Assembly: GCA_963665215.2 (NCBI GenBank)
Contig: CAXXWW010000008.1
Location: 620,001 to 684,000, forward strand
DNA length: 64,000 nt
DNA from: G963665215 sp963665215
GTDB lineage: Bacteria > Chloroflexota > Dehalococcoidia > Lucifugimonadales > CAUZJF01
Direction of reading: 5' to 3'
Shown: piece by piece, positions 29,524-37,876 of the stretch
How the letters are laid out: every line of letters starts with the position of its first letter
Position numbering within the stretch: the stretch's first letter is position 1
Notes under the pieces: generated by a model
What the model was told of the DNA's origin: nothing
Databases searched by the model: none
Seen by the model: only the letters and a program-made list of their open reading frames with translations
Made by a program: the position numbers and the translations under genes

Positions 29524-30501
29524 CTAGCGGCGCACGGTTAGCCGGTAGATGGGGTGGTCCTCCGCGCCCAGATCGTACTTGTAACGCTCGGTGCCCCTCA
29601 GAAAGTCGAATGTACGCTTACGCGCGCCGATAGCCTCTTTGATCGACAGCGCCTTGCTGAGGAGCCCCACACTCAACTCCGAGTAGCTCGGATCGTATCC
29701 GCTATTATACAGTAAATATGAGTCGCCGTAGTCGAGGCTCATGCATGAGGCGACCTGGACGCCGTCCAGCGCCAAGAACGTTAGCTTGAGCTGTCCGCGA
29801 GAGGCAAGCTCCACCGCCGCATCCACAAAAAACCGCTCCCTCTCGGCGGTCATGAACTCCGCCTTGTCCGGTCTGCTGGCCCGGTGGAGACGGAAGAAGT
29901 CCTGCATGCACTCCGGAAGCGTCGACGGGTTGTCACAAACAGCCTGGCTGTTGACGCCCGCCCCCTCGAGCCTCCGAAGCTTCCTCCGCAGCTCGTGTCT
30001 GCGCTTTTTGGACAGACCGGCCAGGTATTCGTCCCATGTGGAGGGCAGGCGTAAGACCGGCGCCATGTCCTCATTCTGGACCTCCACCGCGTAGCCCCTG
30101 CTCCTCGCCCGATTCGAGACGTGCTCGAGCGCAAAGGAACCTTGTGGCAGAGACGTCAGATCTATGGTGTGCCACTCCATTTCTGGGAGGTAGTCGAACA
30201 GGGCGTCGTAGAAGGCGGCCTCGTTTCCCTTTGGCACGAGAAAGTCGTGGTAGTCAAACAGGTCGCTGTCGCCCAGAAAGCGGAGCACCCCATCGCTCAA
30301 CATCAAAGGGGCAATGCCCAGGACCGAGCGCTCGTCTCGCAGCGACAGCAGCCTCAGCCCCGAATCATCCCCAAAATGACGCCACCAGGTCTCTTGCCAC
30401 CACGGCGTCACGAATACGGTGTTGGTGGAGCAGGAGGGTAAGATTGCCTCCCATTCGTCGATGACCTCCTCGAACCCGCCAACGCGGACTACGGAGGGCA
30501 A
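29524..30501 (-). CDS. FemAB/CelD-like GNAT protein
   Basis: A 325-residue protein of the GNAT_6 (BcsL/CelD-like) group. The N-terminal half has VFVTPWWQETWWRHFGDD, typical of these proteins. The C-terminal acetyltransferase-like half has LSKKRRHELRRKLRRLEG, DFFRLHRASRPDKAEFM, LALDGVQVASCMSLDYGD and LLYNSGYDPSYSELSVG, ending FDFLRGTERYKYDLG. Relatives act in exopolysaccharide or wax/peptidyl transfer, but substrates vary. TTG at 30501 comes directly after the folE stop; a longer frame reads back into folE but gives no family match there. Confidence 0.82.
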   Translation of the reverse strand: MPSVVRVGGFEEVIDEWEAILPSCSTNTVFVTPWWQETWWRHFGDDSGLRLLSLRDERSVLGIAPLMLSDGVLRFLGDSDLFDYHDFLVPKGNEAAFYDALFDYLPEMEWHTIDLTSLPQGSFALEHVSNRARSRGYAVEVQNEDMAPVLRLPSTWDEYLAGLSKKRRHELRRKLRRLEGAGVNSQAVCDNPSTLPECMQDFFRLHRASRPDKAEFMTAERERFFVDAAVELASRGQLKLTFLALDGVQVASCMSLDYGDSYLLYNSGYDPSYSELSVGLLSKALSIKEAIGARKRTFDFLRGTERYKYDLGAEDHPIYRLTVRR

Positions 30502-30503
30502 TT

Positions 30504-31064
30504 CTAGTGGTCCCCCAGCAGGTCGTAGAACTCTCGCCTGGTCGCCTCCCGGGTCCTGAACGTTCCTCGGCTGACCGAAGTGACCATTTTGCTGCCCGGC
30601 TTCTTGACCCCCCTGAGCGTCATGCACATATGCTCGGCCTTGAGGACCACGGTCACACCCTCGGGCCGAAGGGTGCCGTATATGAGGTCGGCAAGCTGTA
30701 GCGTTAGCCTCTCCTGAAGCTGAGGGCGGCGAGCCAGAATGTCCAGCGCCCGCCCGAGCTTGCTCGCTCCCACGACCCGGCCGTTGGGAACGTAGCCGAT
30801 TTCGGCCTCCCCGAAAAAGGGGAGAAGGTGGTGCTCGCAGATGGAGAAGAAGGGCAAGTCCTTGAGGACGACCATCTCCTTGTATCCTTCCTCAAAACCC
30901 GTCGCGAGCGCCTCCGCCGGGTCCATGTCAAGCCCGGAGAAAAACTCCGCGTACATCTTTGCGACGCGACGGGGAGTATCTAACAGCCCTTCTCTGCTGG
31001 GATCCTCGCCGATGGCCTGAATGATGGAGGCCACCGCCTCTCTAATGGCTCCCTGGTCGACCAC
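30504..31064 (-). CDS. folE: GTP cyclohydrolase I
   Basis: Zinc enzyme converting GTP to 7,8-dihydroneopterin triphosphate, the first step of folate synthesis. The 186 residues include EDPSREGLLDTPRRVAKMY, the zinc/active-site segment FFSICEHHLLPFFGEAEIGY (Cys and two His), and GASKLGRALDILARRPQLQE. The second zinc Cys is in LKAEHMCMTLRGVKKPGSKM, followed by the usual TSVSRGTFR. GTG at 31064 is chosen for AAAGGAG five bases upstream; a longer in-frame start at 31124 lacks one. The FemAB-like gene follows immediately. Confidence 0.96.
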   Translation of the reverse strand: MVDQGAIREAVASIIQAIGEDPSREGLLDTPRRVAKMYAEFFSGLDMDPAEALATGFEEGYKEMVVLKDLPFFSICEHHLLPFFGEAEIGYVPNGRVVGASKLGRALDILARRPQLQERLTLQLADLIYGTLRPEGVTVVLKAEHMCMTLRGVKKPGSKMVTSVSRGTFRTREATRREFYDLLGDH

Positions 31065-31213
31065 GGGACTCCTTTCAGATGTCTGCCACCCCCCTACGTC
31101 CGCGGGTCCGGCTTCGATGCGCATGGGGGCTGAGTACGAGAGGTCCCCCGCACGTCAGAACCGCGCGGGGCTTGATGCTTTGGACGAGAGTGTGGCTACT
31201 CTCGCCCTGTGTC

Positions 31214-32290
31214 TCAGACCAGGGCCAGGGACCTCTCCAACACTTCTAGCTCGGCCGGGTACTCCTCGAGTGCCGTGGGCTCTATCTTGCCGGCTAGGTC
31301 CGGGTCCTTGAGGCCCGTGCCCGTGATGATGCAGACCACTCTTTTACCTTTAAGATGCAGCCCTCCCTTGAATAGCTTCAACAGCCCGGCCACCGCCGTT
31401 GCCGACGCGGGCTCACAAAAGATGCCCTCCGTGCGCGCCATCATGTTGTAGGCCCCCATGATGTCGTCGTCCGGCACGGCGTCGATGGTCCCGCCCGACT
31501 CGTCCCGGGCCTTGACCGCGCCATCCCAACTGGCTGGCTTGCCTACACGAATAGCCGAAGCGATGGACTTTGGCTCAGGGACCGGCTCACCCCTGACTAT
31601 GGGAGCGGCGCCCGCCGCTTGAAACCCCATCATCTTGGGTCTCCCGCTTGCCCAACCCCTATCTGACGCCTCGACGAATCCCAGCCAGTAGGCGGTAATG
31701 TTACCGGCGTTCCCTACGGGGATGAAAACGTAGTCCGGGGAGCCGCCCAGGCTCTCCACCAGCTCAAATGCGGCGGTCTTCTGGCCCTGGATCCTGTGCG
31801 GGTTGAGCGAGTTCACCAGCGCGATGGGGTTCCTCTCGGTGAGGGAAAGAACAAGCCTGAGAGCGTCGTCGAAGCTGCCATCAATGAGCGCGATTCGCGC
31901 GCCGTAGGCGATGGCCTGTACCAGCTTACCCCTGGCGACGTTTTTCTTAGGCACTACCACCGTGGTGGGGAGTCCCGTGTGGGCGCCGTATGCTGCCGCC
32001 GACGCGCTGGTGTTGCCCGTCGACGCGCAGATCAGGCCCGTGGCCCCCTCCTCCACGGCCTTGGCGACGGCCACAACCATGCCCCGGTCCTTGAACGAAC
32101 CCGTGGGGTTGCAGCCCTCCAGCTTGAAGTACAGGTCCGCGCACTCCACCATCTTCCCGATGTGTCTGGACCTGACGAGGGGCGTCTCGCCCTCGCCCAA
32201 CGTAATAATCGGGGTGGCCGCGGTCAGTGGCAGGTACTCCCTGTACCGTTGGAGAACACCGGTCTTCATGCGATCCAAATCTGTGCACAC
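31214..32290 (-). CDS. thrC: threonine synthase
   Basis: PLP enzyme that converts O-phosphohomoserine to threonine. The 358 residues follow the short class II form: ITLGEGETPLVRS, the PLP lysine in EGCNPTGSFKDRGMVVAVA, GLICASTGNTSASAAAYGAH, NSLNPHRIQGQKTAAFEL, VFIPVGNAGNITAYWLGF (phosphate-binding loop region), and IFCEPASATAVAGLLKL near the end. A close relative with other beta-elimination activity cannot be excluded, but the combination is typical of ThrC. No hom or thrB is adjacent. Confidence 0.93.
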   Translation of the reverse strand: MCTDLDRMKTGVLQRYREYLPLTAATPIITLGEGETPLVRSRHIGKMVECADLYFKLEGCNPTGSFKDRGMVVAVAKAVEEGATGLICASTGNTSASAAAYGAHTGLPTTVVVPKKNVARGKLVQAIAYGARIALIDGSFDDALRLVLSLTERNPIALVNSLNPHRIQGQKTAAFELVESLGGSPDYVFIPVGNAGNITAYWLGFVEASDRGWASGRPKMMGFQAAGAAPIVRGEPVPEPKSIASAIRVGKPASWDGAVKARDESGGTIDAVPDDDIMGAYNMMARTEGIFCEPASATAVAGLLKLFKGGLHLKGKRVVCIITGTGLKDPDLAGKIEPTALEEYPAELEVLERSLALV

Positions 32291-32564
32291 CTGATGCGGC
32301 GCCGGCCCGCGGGGAAGGCAACCGCACTCGCGAGGTTCGCGCGCCTTGCGGCATCCTGGGTCCCGCTAACACGCGAACGGGCGCGGTAGGAAATCGGTCG
32401 TGGGGGTCTGCTGGGCCTTATCACCGCCTCCTCAACGTACCTTATCATAGATTGATAATGGAACGCCGGGCAACCCCAACGCTACCTCTGTCGGGCCGGC
32501 CGGTGGCCCGGCAGGGCGTCCATGCTACTGCTCCCAACCGTCAGAGCTCGTCGATCCTGCGGCG
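32291..32564. other. divergent intergenic region thrC/glyA
   Basis: The region serves as upstream sequence for both genes. An AT-rich ACCTTATCATAGATTGATAA stretch lies at about 32440-32459. No gene was seen. Confidence 0.4.
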
Positions 32565-32593
32565 TTGACACCCCTGTCTGCCAAAGCTAGACT
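32565..32593 (+). promoter_or_regulatory. sigma-70-type promoter of glyA
   Basis: TTGACA at 32565-32570 and TAGACT at 32588-32593 are 17 bp apart, 36 bases before the ATG. The context is very like the promoter at 48613. Confidence 0.75.
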
Positions 32594-32629
32594 ACCGCCG
32601 AGCATCCCGCGCCAAGAGGGAGTCCAGTC

Positions 32630-34153
32630 ATGTCCAATTCATCGCCCCTTGCGGGCTACCTGGCCGATGCCGCCGCCTCTGGAAGGGCGCCGGACGCCGG
32701 ATTCGTCGCCTATCTCGCCTCGCTGGAACAAATCAGCGGAGTCTCTTCGGAGGTTGCCGTCGCCATCATATCCGAGCTGGCCGACCAGCGCTCCAATCTC
32801 AAGATGATCGCCAGCGAGAACTACAGCTCCCTCGCCGTCCAGCTTGCCCAGGGCAACCTTTTCACGGACAAGTACGCCGAAGGCTACCCCCAGCACCGCT
32901 TCTACGCCGGATGCGACAACGTGGACACCGTGGAGAGCCTGGCCGCATCGCTGGCGTGCACGCTCTTTGGCGCGGACCACGCCTACGTCCAGCCCCACTC
33001 AGGCGCCGACGCCAACCTGGTGGCGTACTGGGCGATCCTCTCCGCCCGCGTGCAGGCCCCGTTCATGGAGAGGATCAAGCAGACAGACCTGTCCGCCCTA
33101 TCGGATAAGGACTGGAAGGAGCTCAGGACCTCTCTGGGGAGCCAGCGCCTGCTTGGGATGAACTACTACTCAGGCGGCCACCTGACCCACGGCTACAGGC
33201 ACAACGTCTCCGCCAGGATGTTTGAGGCCGAGACCTACGACGTGAGCCGGGAGACGGGCTATATTGACTACGACGAGGTCCGGGCGCACGCCAAATCGTT
33301 CAAGCCCCTTATCCTTCTAGCCGGATACAGCGCCTATCCCCGGCACATAAATTTCACGACCTTCCGGGAGATCGCCGACGAGGTGGGCGCGGTCTTCATG
33401 GTCGACATGGCCCACTTCGCCGGCCTCGTGGCCGGAGGTGTGTTCAGCGGCGACCACGATCCGGTCGCCCACGCCGACGTCGTCACCACCACCACTCACA
33501 AGACGCTCAGAGGGCCCAGGGGAGGAATGATACTGTGCAGGCAGGAGTACGCCGAACACGTGGACAAGGGGTGCCCCCTGGTGCTGGGCGGCCCGCTGCC
33601 CCATGCGATCGCCGCCAAGGCCATTGCGCTTCAGGAGGCCAGCACCGATGAGTTCAAGACATACGCGTCCCGCATCGTGCAGAATGCCGTGGCACTGGCC
33701 CAGCAATGCGTCGACGAAGGCATGGCCGTCCTAACAGGCGGCACCGACAACCACCTGATGCTGCTCGACGTCACACCATTTAGCGTCACGGGACGCCAGG
33801 CCGAGTTTGCGCTTCGCGAGGCGCACATCACCCTCAACTGCAACTCACTGCCCTTCGACTCCAACGGCCCGTGGTACACCAGCGGGCTCAGAATCGGCAC
33901 CCCGGCCCTGACCACGCTTGGCATGGGGAACGAGGAGATGAAGGAGATCGCCTCCATCATCAAGCTGGTTGTCTCCAACACCCGGCCCGCCCAGATCACC
34001 AGGGGGAAGAGCGCCGGGACCCTCAGCAAGGCCAGGTATGAGCTGGACACGAATGCGCTCCACAAGGCGCAAGGGAGCGTCGCCGACCTGCTCGGCCGCT
34101 TTCCGCTATACCCGGAGCTCGACCTGGATTACCTGCAGAGGTCGTTCGGGTAG
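32630..34153 (+). CDS. glyA: serine hydroxymethyltransferase, long form
   Basis: PLP enzyme that interconverts serine and glycine and charges tetrahydrofolate with a one-carbon unit. At 507 residues it is about 80 longer than the usual form. It has a 30-residue N-terminal extension and a roughly 40-residue insertion between GADANLVAYWAILSA and LLGMNYYSGGHLTHGYRHN, an arrangement also known in the chlamydial enzyme. Core motifs are LKMIASENYSSLAVQLAQG, DKYAEGYPQHRFYAGCDNVD, VFMVDMAHFAGLVAGG and the PLP lysine in VVTTTTHKTLRGPRGGMI. The C-terminal domain ends YPELDLDYLQRSF. Confidence 0.95.
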   Translation: MSNSSPLAGYLADAAASGRAPDAGFVAYLASLEQISGVSSEVAVAIISELADQRSNLKMIASENYSSLAVQLAQGNLFTDKYAEGYPQHRFYAGCDNVDTVESLAASLACTLFGADHAYVQPHSGADANLVAYWAILSARVQAPFMERIKQTDLSALSDKDWKELRTSLGSQRLLGMNYYSGGHLTHGYRHNVSARMFEAETYDVSRETGYIDYDEVRAHAKSFKPLILLAGYSAYPRHINFTTFREIADEVGAVFMVDMAHFAGLVAGGVFSGDHDPVAHADVVTTTTHKTLRGPRGGMILCRQEYAEHVDKGCPLVLGGPLPHAIAAKAIALQEASTDEFKTYASRIVQNAVALAQQCVDEGMAVLTGGTDNHLMLLDVTPFSVTGRQAEFALREAHITLNCNSLPFDSNGPWYTSGLRIGTPALTTLGMGNEEMKEIASIIKLVVSNTRPAQITRGKSAGTLSKARYELDTNALHKAQGSVADLLGRFPLYPELDLDYLQRSFG

Positions 34154-34194
34154 CCAGTCTTCGGGAAGAGTCACTTCGCAGGACGTGGCAAACG

Positions 34195-34350
34195 ATGCTG
34201 GTGTGGGTGTTGGCCAAGATATACCCCTCGCGGCAGTTTTACGAGGCCCTTTGCGGCCAAGAGGTCTGCCAGGAGGACATTGCCATCGGGGGTGCAACGC
34301 TTGTTGAGGTCGCGTACGGCTGTAATGACATCGGCGACTTGGGGCGATGA
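34195..34350 (+). pseudogene. GNAT acetyltransferase C-terminal relic
   Basis: A 51-residue frame after glyA reads WVLAKIYPSRQFYEALCGQE followed by IAIGGATLVEVAYGCNDIGDL. It matches the end of RimI-type acetyltransferases (usually WVL..N..ARRFYEALGG...IGG..L.EVAYGW.DL). Conserved Gly and Trp are replaced by Cys, and the acetyl-CoA-binding part is missing, so it is probably dead. Confidence 0.55.
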
Positions 34351-34365
34351 GCGAGTAGGTCCGCC

Positions 34366-35076
34366 TCACCCCCCGTCGCCCAGCGCCGCCAGCGCGGCTG
34401 CGGCCGCCGCCTGCTCAGCTTGGGACTTGCGCGACCCCGTTCCCCGCCCCACCACCCGGCCCGCCACGGTCACCTCCGCCGTGAACCGGGGCGCATGGCC
34501 TTCGCCCTTCACCTCAACGATCTCGTAGGATGGCAGCGGGTGGCCAATCCCCTGGACCTCCTCCTGAAGTGCCGACTTTGGGTTCTTCGCAGCCGCCTGG
34601 TGGTTTTCGGCGGAGAGCTCGTCGGCGAACACGCGGAGGATGAGGTCCCGGGCGGCCTCGTAGCCCTGGTCCACGAACAACGCCGCCACCAGCGCCTCAA
34701 ATGCTGCGGCCAGGTTGGTGGGCCTCTGACGGCCTCCGCCCGCCTCCTCCCCCCTTCCCATGTACAGGTGGCCGCCCAGACCCAGGCCCATCGCCAACCC
34801 GGCCAATGAGTCCCCCTGCACCAGGTCCGACCGCGCCTGAGTGAGCCCTCCCTCCGGCCATGCCGGGTGCAGGCGATAGAGCTCCTGGGCTATTACGGCG
34901 CCGAGCACGGCGTCTCCCAGGAACTCCAGCCTCTCGTTGGACTCGGAGAATGTCCCGGCGTGCTCGTTAAGGTATGAGCTGTGCGTCAGCGCCAGGCGCA
35001 GCAGGTCGGGTTGCCGAAAAGAGACGCCCAGCGCCACCTCAAGGGACTCGATCTCTCGATCGTTATCATTGCCCAC
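34366..35076 (-). CDS. rnc: ribonuclease III
   Basis: Double-strand-specific endoribonuclease for rRNA and mRNA processing. The 236 residues comprise the catalytic domain with the signature SNERLEFLGDAVLGAVIAQEL and second acidic cluster AAAFEALVAALFVDQGYE. The dsRNA-binding domain covers about 160-232 (PKSALQEEVQGIGHPLPSYE, GEGHAPRFTAEVTVAGRVVG, SRKSQAEQAAAAAAL). GTG 35076 is chosen for GGAGAG six bases before it; the frame extends to 35157 without a better signal. Confidence 0.95.
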   Translation of the reverse strand: MGNDNDREIESLEVALGVSFRQPDLLRLALTHSSYLNEHAGTFSESNERLEFLGDAVLGAVIAQELYRLHPAWPEGGLTQARSDLVQGDSLAGLAMGLGLGGHLYMGRGEEAGGGRQRPTNLAAAFEALVAALFVDQGYEAARDLILRVFADELSAENHQAAAKNPKSALQEEVQGIGHPLPSYEIVEVKGEGHAPRFTAEVTVAGRVVGRGTGSRKSQAEQAAAAAALAALGDGG

Positions 35077-35173
35077 GCTGGCTCTCCAATCAGGGGTCCC
35101 GCCGTCGAGCACGTGAAGAGGTCGACATGATCGACCCACGTGCCCACCGAAGTCCACGATGGTCAGGCTGGGC

Positions 35174-35809
35174 TTACTCGAGGGCTCCCTTGGGCCACGG
35201 TGGCTGCGGCCTCTTTAGCTCGCCGACGTACTCCCGATGGGCCACGATGGCAACGAAGTGCTCGAAGAAGGCAACGGAGTCCTCCAGCGGCGGTATGAAT
35301 GACTTGAGGTAGGCGGCGCCGCCGTTGTCGAACACAAAGGTGGGCGTGCCAAAAACACCGAGCCTCTCGACGGCCTCCGTGTGGTCCCGGGCGATGTTGA
35401 CCAGCAGCCCTCGGTCCCCCATGTCCTCCCGGAGCCGGCCGGCGTCCAGGCCCGCATCAGAAGCCACGGCAACCAGCGGCCCGGCCTGGTCCAGAGATAT
35501 GCGGCCATTTCCACCGTGGCGCGCGGTCAGCAAGGCCAGATGGAACCGGTCGAAAGCCTCCATTCCCTGGCGGCGGGCCGCCTCACCCGCCCTCAGCGCC
35601 ACCAGCGACTTGCTCACGTAGGTGTCCGGCTGCTCCCAGACCTTCCACTCGGGGCCGTTCTTGCTGTTGACCTGCTCGAGCGAGAAGTGCTTCCAGGTGA
35701 CGTCCAGCCGCTCCCCGTATTCCTGTTTGACCCGATGCAGCCACACGGCTGCATTGTAGACGTAGGGTCATGCGTAGTCGGCGTAGATGTCCAACTTGAC
35801 ACGTTCCAC
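35174..35809 (-). CDS. DsbA/FrnE-like thioredoxin-fold protein, predicted selenoprotein (TGA = Sec14)
   Basis: From GTG 35809, with AGGAGG at 35817-35822, the frame reads VERVKLDIYADYA, then TGA at 35768-35770, then PYVYNAAVWLHRVKQEYG and on without a stop to 35174, 211 residues in all. In DsbA/FrnE relatives this spot holds the active-site Cys after a strand (DxxCPxx), so TGA replaces a catalytic Cys. Thirteen bases after the TGA comes a hairpin of 8 perfect pairs (ATGCAGCC/GGCTGCAT) with a GTGT loop, fitting a bacterial SECIS. The rest has the helical insert and the cis-Pro loop RLGVFGTPTFVFDNG. The second Cys of CxxC is Val, so it is a single-selenol enzyme. If Sec is not inserted, the gene is a pseudogene by one base. 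It is divergent from amt and shares its upstream region. Confidence 0.78.
35735..35754 (-). promoter_or_regulatory. predicted bacterial SECIS hairpin
   Basis: Perfect 8-bp stem with a four-base loop GTGT, starting 13 bases after the TGA; the loop starts 21 bases after it. Known bacterial SECIS elements have a loop 16-37 bases from the UGA with a G among its first two bases, and both conditions are met. Confidence 0.7.
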
Positions 35810-35884
35810 GGCGAGACCTCCTGTAGCGAGTTCCAATCACTCGGATTCTACGGACGCCCATGCACATTGTCAAAGGAGCGCCGT

Positions 35885-35945
35885 GTAACAACTTCTTAAC
35901 ACTCTGGCAACACTCATTTAACAGACCCGCAATACTTCTGTAACA
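35885..35945 (+). promoter_or_regulatory. six 6-bp operator boxes at 11-bp period upstream of amt
   Basis: Boxes GTAACA (35885), TTAACA (35896), GCAACA (35907), TTAACA (35918), GCAATA (35929) and GTAACA (35940) are each exactly 11 bp apart. Direct repeats with this period are bound by OmpR-family response regulators. The consensus TTAACA is that of PhoP, and GTnAC-n6-GaAAC that of actinobacterial GlnR. With an ammonium transporter downstream, a GlnR-type nitrogen regulator is the better guess. The last box lies where a -35 element would be, with TATGGT at 35955-35960. Confidence 0.8.
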
Positions 35946-36002
35946 CACGCGGGATATGGTCGTAACGACGATCAAAATCACCAGAGTCCGAAGGAGGCGC
36001 AA

Positions 36003-37442
36003 ATGCGTTCGCTATCTGGGCGTTTCAGGGTGTCGACGATGAAATTGCGGCTGGCGCTGCTGACGCTGTTGGGAGCGGCCTTGTTCATCGGAAGCGCGGC
36101 CGTCGCGTCGGCCGATGAGGCCGCCCTGGAGAAACAGATTGGCGAAGTGGCGACCGGGGTGGACTTCACGTGGACGCTGATGGCTGCGTTCCTGGTGTTT
36201 TTCATGCAGCCCGGCTTTGCTTTCCTCGGCGCGGGGCTCATTCGATCAAAGAGCACCGTCAACTACATGACCAAGAGCTTCCTGGACTTTTGTATCGCGG
36301 CCCTATCATTCTGGGCCTTCGGCTTCGCGCTGATGTGGGGTGGGTCCGCCGCCGCCAGCGGTCTCAGCGAGGGTAACGCCTTTATCGGCTACTCAGGCTT
36401 CTTCCTGGCGGGTGAGGCGGGCGCGGACGACACGGCCATGAACTGGATATTCCAGATGGTCTTCGCGGGGACCGCGGCCACGATTGTAGCCGGGGCGGTG
36501 GCCGAGCGTACTCGGATCAACGCCTACCTGGCCTACAGCTTTATCCTGGGCGCAATCATCTACCCCATCTACGGCCACTGGGTATGGGGCGGGGGCTGGC
36601 TCAGCACGATCTCACTCGGCGCCGGGGCCGCTGACTTCGCCGGCTCGGGCGTGGTGCACACCGTCGGAGGAATGGTGGCGCTGGCCGGGGCTATTGTCGT
36701 CGGTCCGCGAATCGGGAAGTTCAATGCGGACGGGACCTCCAACGAGATACGCGGCCACAACATTCCCTACGTCCTCATAGGCACCTTCATCCTTTTCTTC
36801 GGCTGGTTCGGTTTTAACGCCGGCAGCACCCTCGCAGGCACCGACCTGCGGATTGCTACCATAGCCACCAACACGCTGCTGGCCGGGGCCACCGGCTCCA
36901 TCGTGGCCATGTACGTGCAGATGGCGCGTACAGGTAAGGCGGACCTGCCCATGTCGTGCAACGGCGCCCTGGCCGGGCTTGTGGGCATAACCGCGCCGTG
37001 TGCCTACGTGGCTCCCTGGGCCGCCGTGGTCATCGGAGGAGTCGCCGCGATCGTCATGATGGTGAGCGTCCGATTCGTCGAGCGGAACCTGAAGGTGGAC
37101 GACCCCGTGGGAGCGGTGTCCGTGCACGGCGCAGCCGGCCTATGGGGGCTTCTGGCCGTCGGCGTATTCGCCAACGGGAGCTACGGTGACGTCAGCGGTC
37201 TCATCGTCGGAGACGTCGAGCAGATACTGGCCCAGCTAATAAGCATGGCCACTGTGCTGGCCTGGTCCCTTGGGACCGGCCTGGCGCTCTTCTGGTTCAT
37301 AAAGAAGACCATCGGTCTCCGCGCCTCTGAGCAAGAGGAGCTCGAAGGGTTGGACGAGCCGGAGCATGGGGTGCCGGCCTACCCGGAGCTCCAGGGTCTG
37401 GTCGCGCCGGCCGAAGCAAGCGAAGGCGACGGCGACGCTTAG
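36003..37442 (+). CDS. amt: ammonium transporter
   Basis: A 479-residue Amt channel that carries ammonium across the cytoplasmic membrane. An N-terminal signal-like segment (LRLALLTLLGAALFIGSAAV, ending ASADEA) is followed by about 11 helices. Visible features are MQPGFAFLGAGLIRSKSTVN in helix 1, NWIFQMVFAGTAATIVAGAV with AERTRI, the first pore His in DFAGSGVVHTVGGMVALAGA, the FFGWFGFNAGST segment, and the second pore His in VGAVSVHGAAGLWGLLAVG. The C-terminal tail is acidic; there is no adjacent glnK. AAGGAGG precedes the ATG. The operator array upstream suggests nitrogen control. Confidence 0.96.
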   Translation: MRSLSGRFRVSTMKLRLALLTLLGAALFIGSAAVASADEAALEKQIGEVATGVDFTWTLMAAFLVFFMQPGFAFLGAGLIRSKSTVNYMTKSFLDFCIAALSFWAFGFALMWGGSAAASGLSEGNAFIGYSGFFLAGEAGADDTAMNWIFQMVFAGTAATIVAGAVAERTRINAYLAYSFILGAIIYPIYGHWVWGGGWLSTISLGAGAADFAGSGVVHTVGGMVALAGAIVVGPRIGKFNADGTSNEIRGHNIPYVLIGTFILFFGWFGFNAGSTLAGTDLRIATIATNTLLAGATGSIVAMYVQMARTGKADLPMSCNGALAGLVGITAPCAYVAPWAAVVIGGVAAIVMMVSVRFVERNLKVDDPVGAVSVHGAAGLWGLLAVGVFANGSYGDVSGLIVGDVEQILAQLISMATVLAWSLGTGLALFWFIKKTIGLRASEQEELEGLDEPEHGVPAYPELQGLVAPAEASEGDGDA

Positions 37443-37553
37443 GCATTGTTCGACTCCAGCTCGCTAACCGCAGGAGCGTTCCCTTGCAGGTCAGGCACGT
37501 GGCCCCAGCGGCAATGGCCTTGCCGGGCCCCTGGGGGACTTTAAGGGCGCCAT

Positions 37554-37603
37554 GTAACAAAGATTTAACATCCGCGAAACACTTACGAAACATTGCTGGG
37601 ACA
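37554..37603 (+). promoter_or_regulatory. five 6-bp operator boxes at 11-bp period upstream of glnA
   Basis: Boxes GTAACA (37554), TTAACA (37565), GAAACA (37576), GAAACA (37587) and GGGACA (37598) have the same exact 11-bp spacing as the amt array. The GTAAC/GAAAC alternation is close to the actinobacterial GlnR box. They precede a 33-residue gene and glnA. Confidence 0.8.
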
Positions 37604-37677
37604 CAATGTGAAAATTAGCACAATTAATGTACTCGGCCCGCATACTGACTACTCATTCGAGTGGGAGAATACTCACA

Positions 37678-37779
37678 ATGGGAGTTGAAGCGATACTGGG
37701 AGGCGTGGCGTTCGTCGCACTGTTTGGACTGTGGGTACTGCTGCCCAGCCGCCTGCGTAAGGACAAACGGACCAAGTAG
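37678..37779 (+). CDS. 33-residue single-helix membrane peptide
   Basis: ATG 37678 is preceded by GGGAGAA. The frame is MGVEAILGGVAFVALFGLWV followed by LLPSRLRKDKRTK and TAG: one membrane helix with a basic tail, which predicts N-out/C-in topology. It lies between the GlnR-like operator array and glnA and would be made on the same message. I know of no named family. Small membrane peptides often modulate transporters or kinases, but no role is shown here. Confidence 0.65.
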   Translation: MGVEAILGGVAFVALFGLWVLLPSRLRKDKRTK

Positions 37780-37876
37780 GCGTCTCGCAGCTCATTGCCC
37801 CCGGCCCGAAGTGCCTTCCGCCAGCAACTCACGAGTTCTGGGCGTGACCTCCATCTCAGCAGGGAGTTAGATATCG

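Noticed and set aside
35174..35746. DsbA-like gene starting at GTG 35746
   Set aside because: This start lacks a ribosome site and removes the first strand and active site; AGGAGG is properly placed only for GTG 35809.
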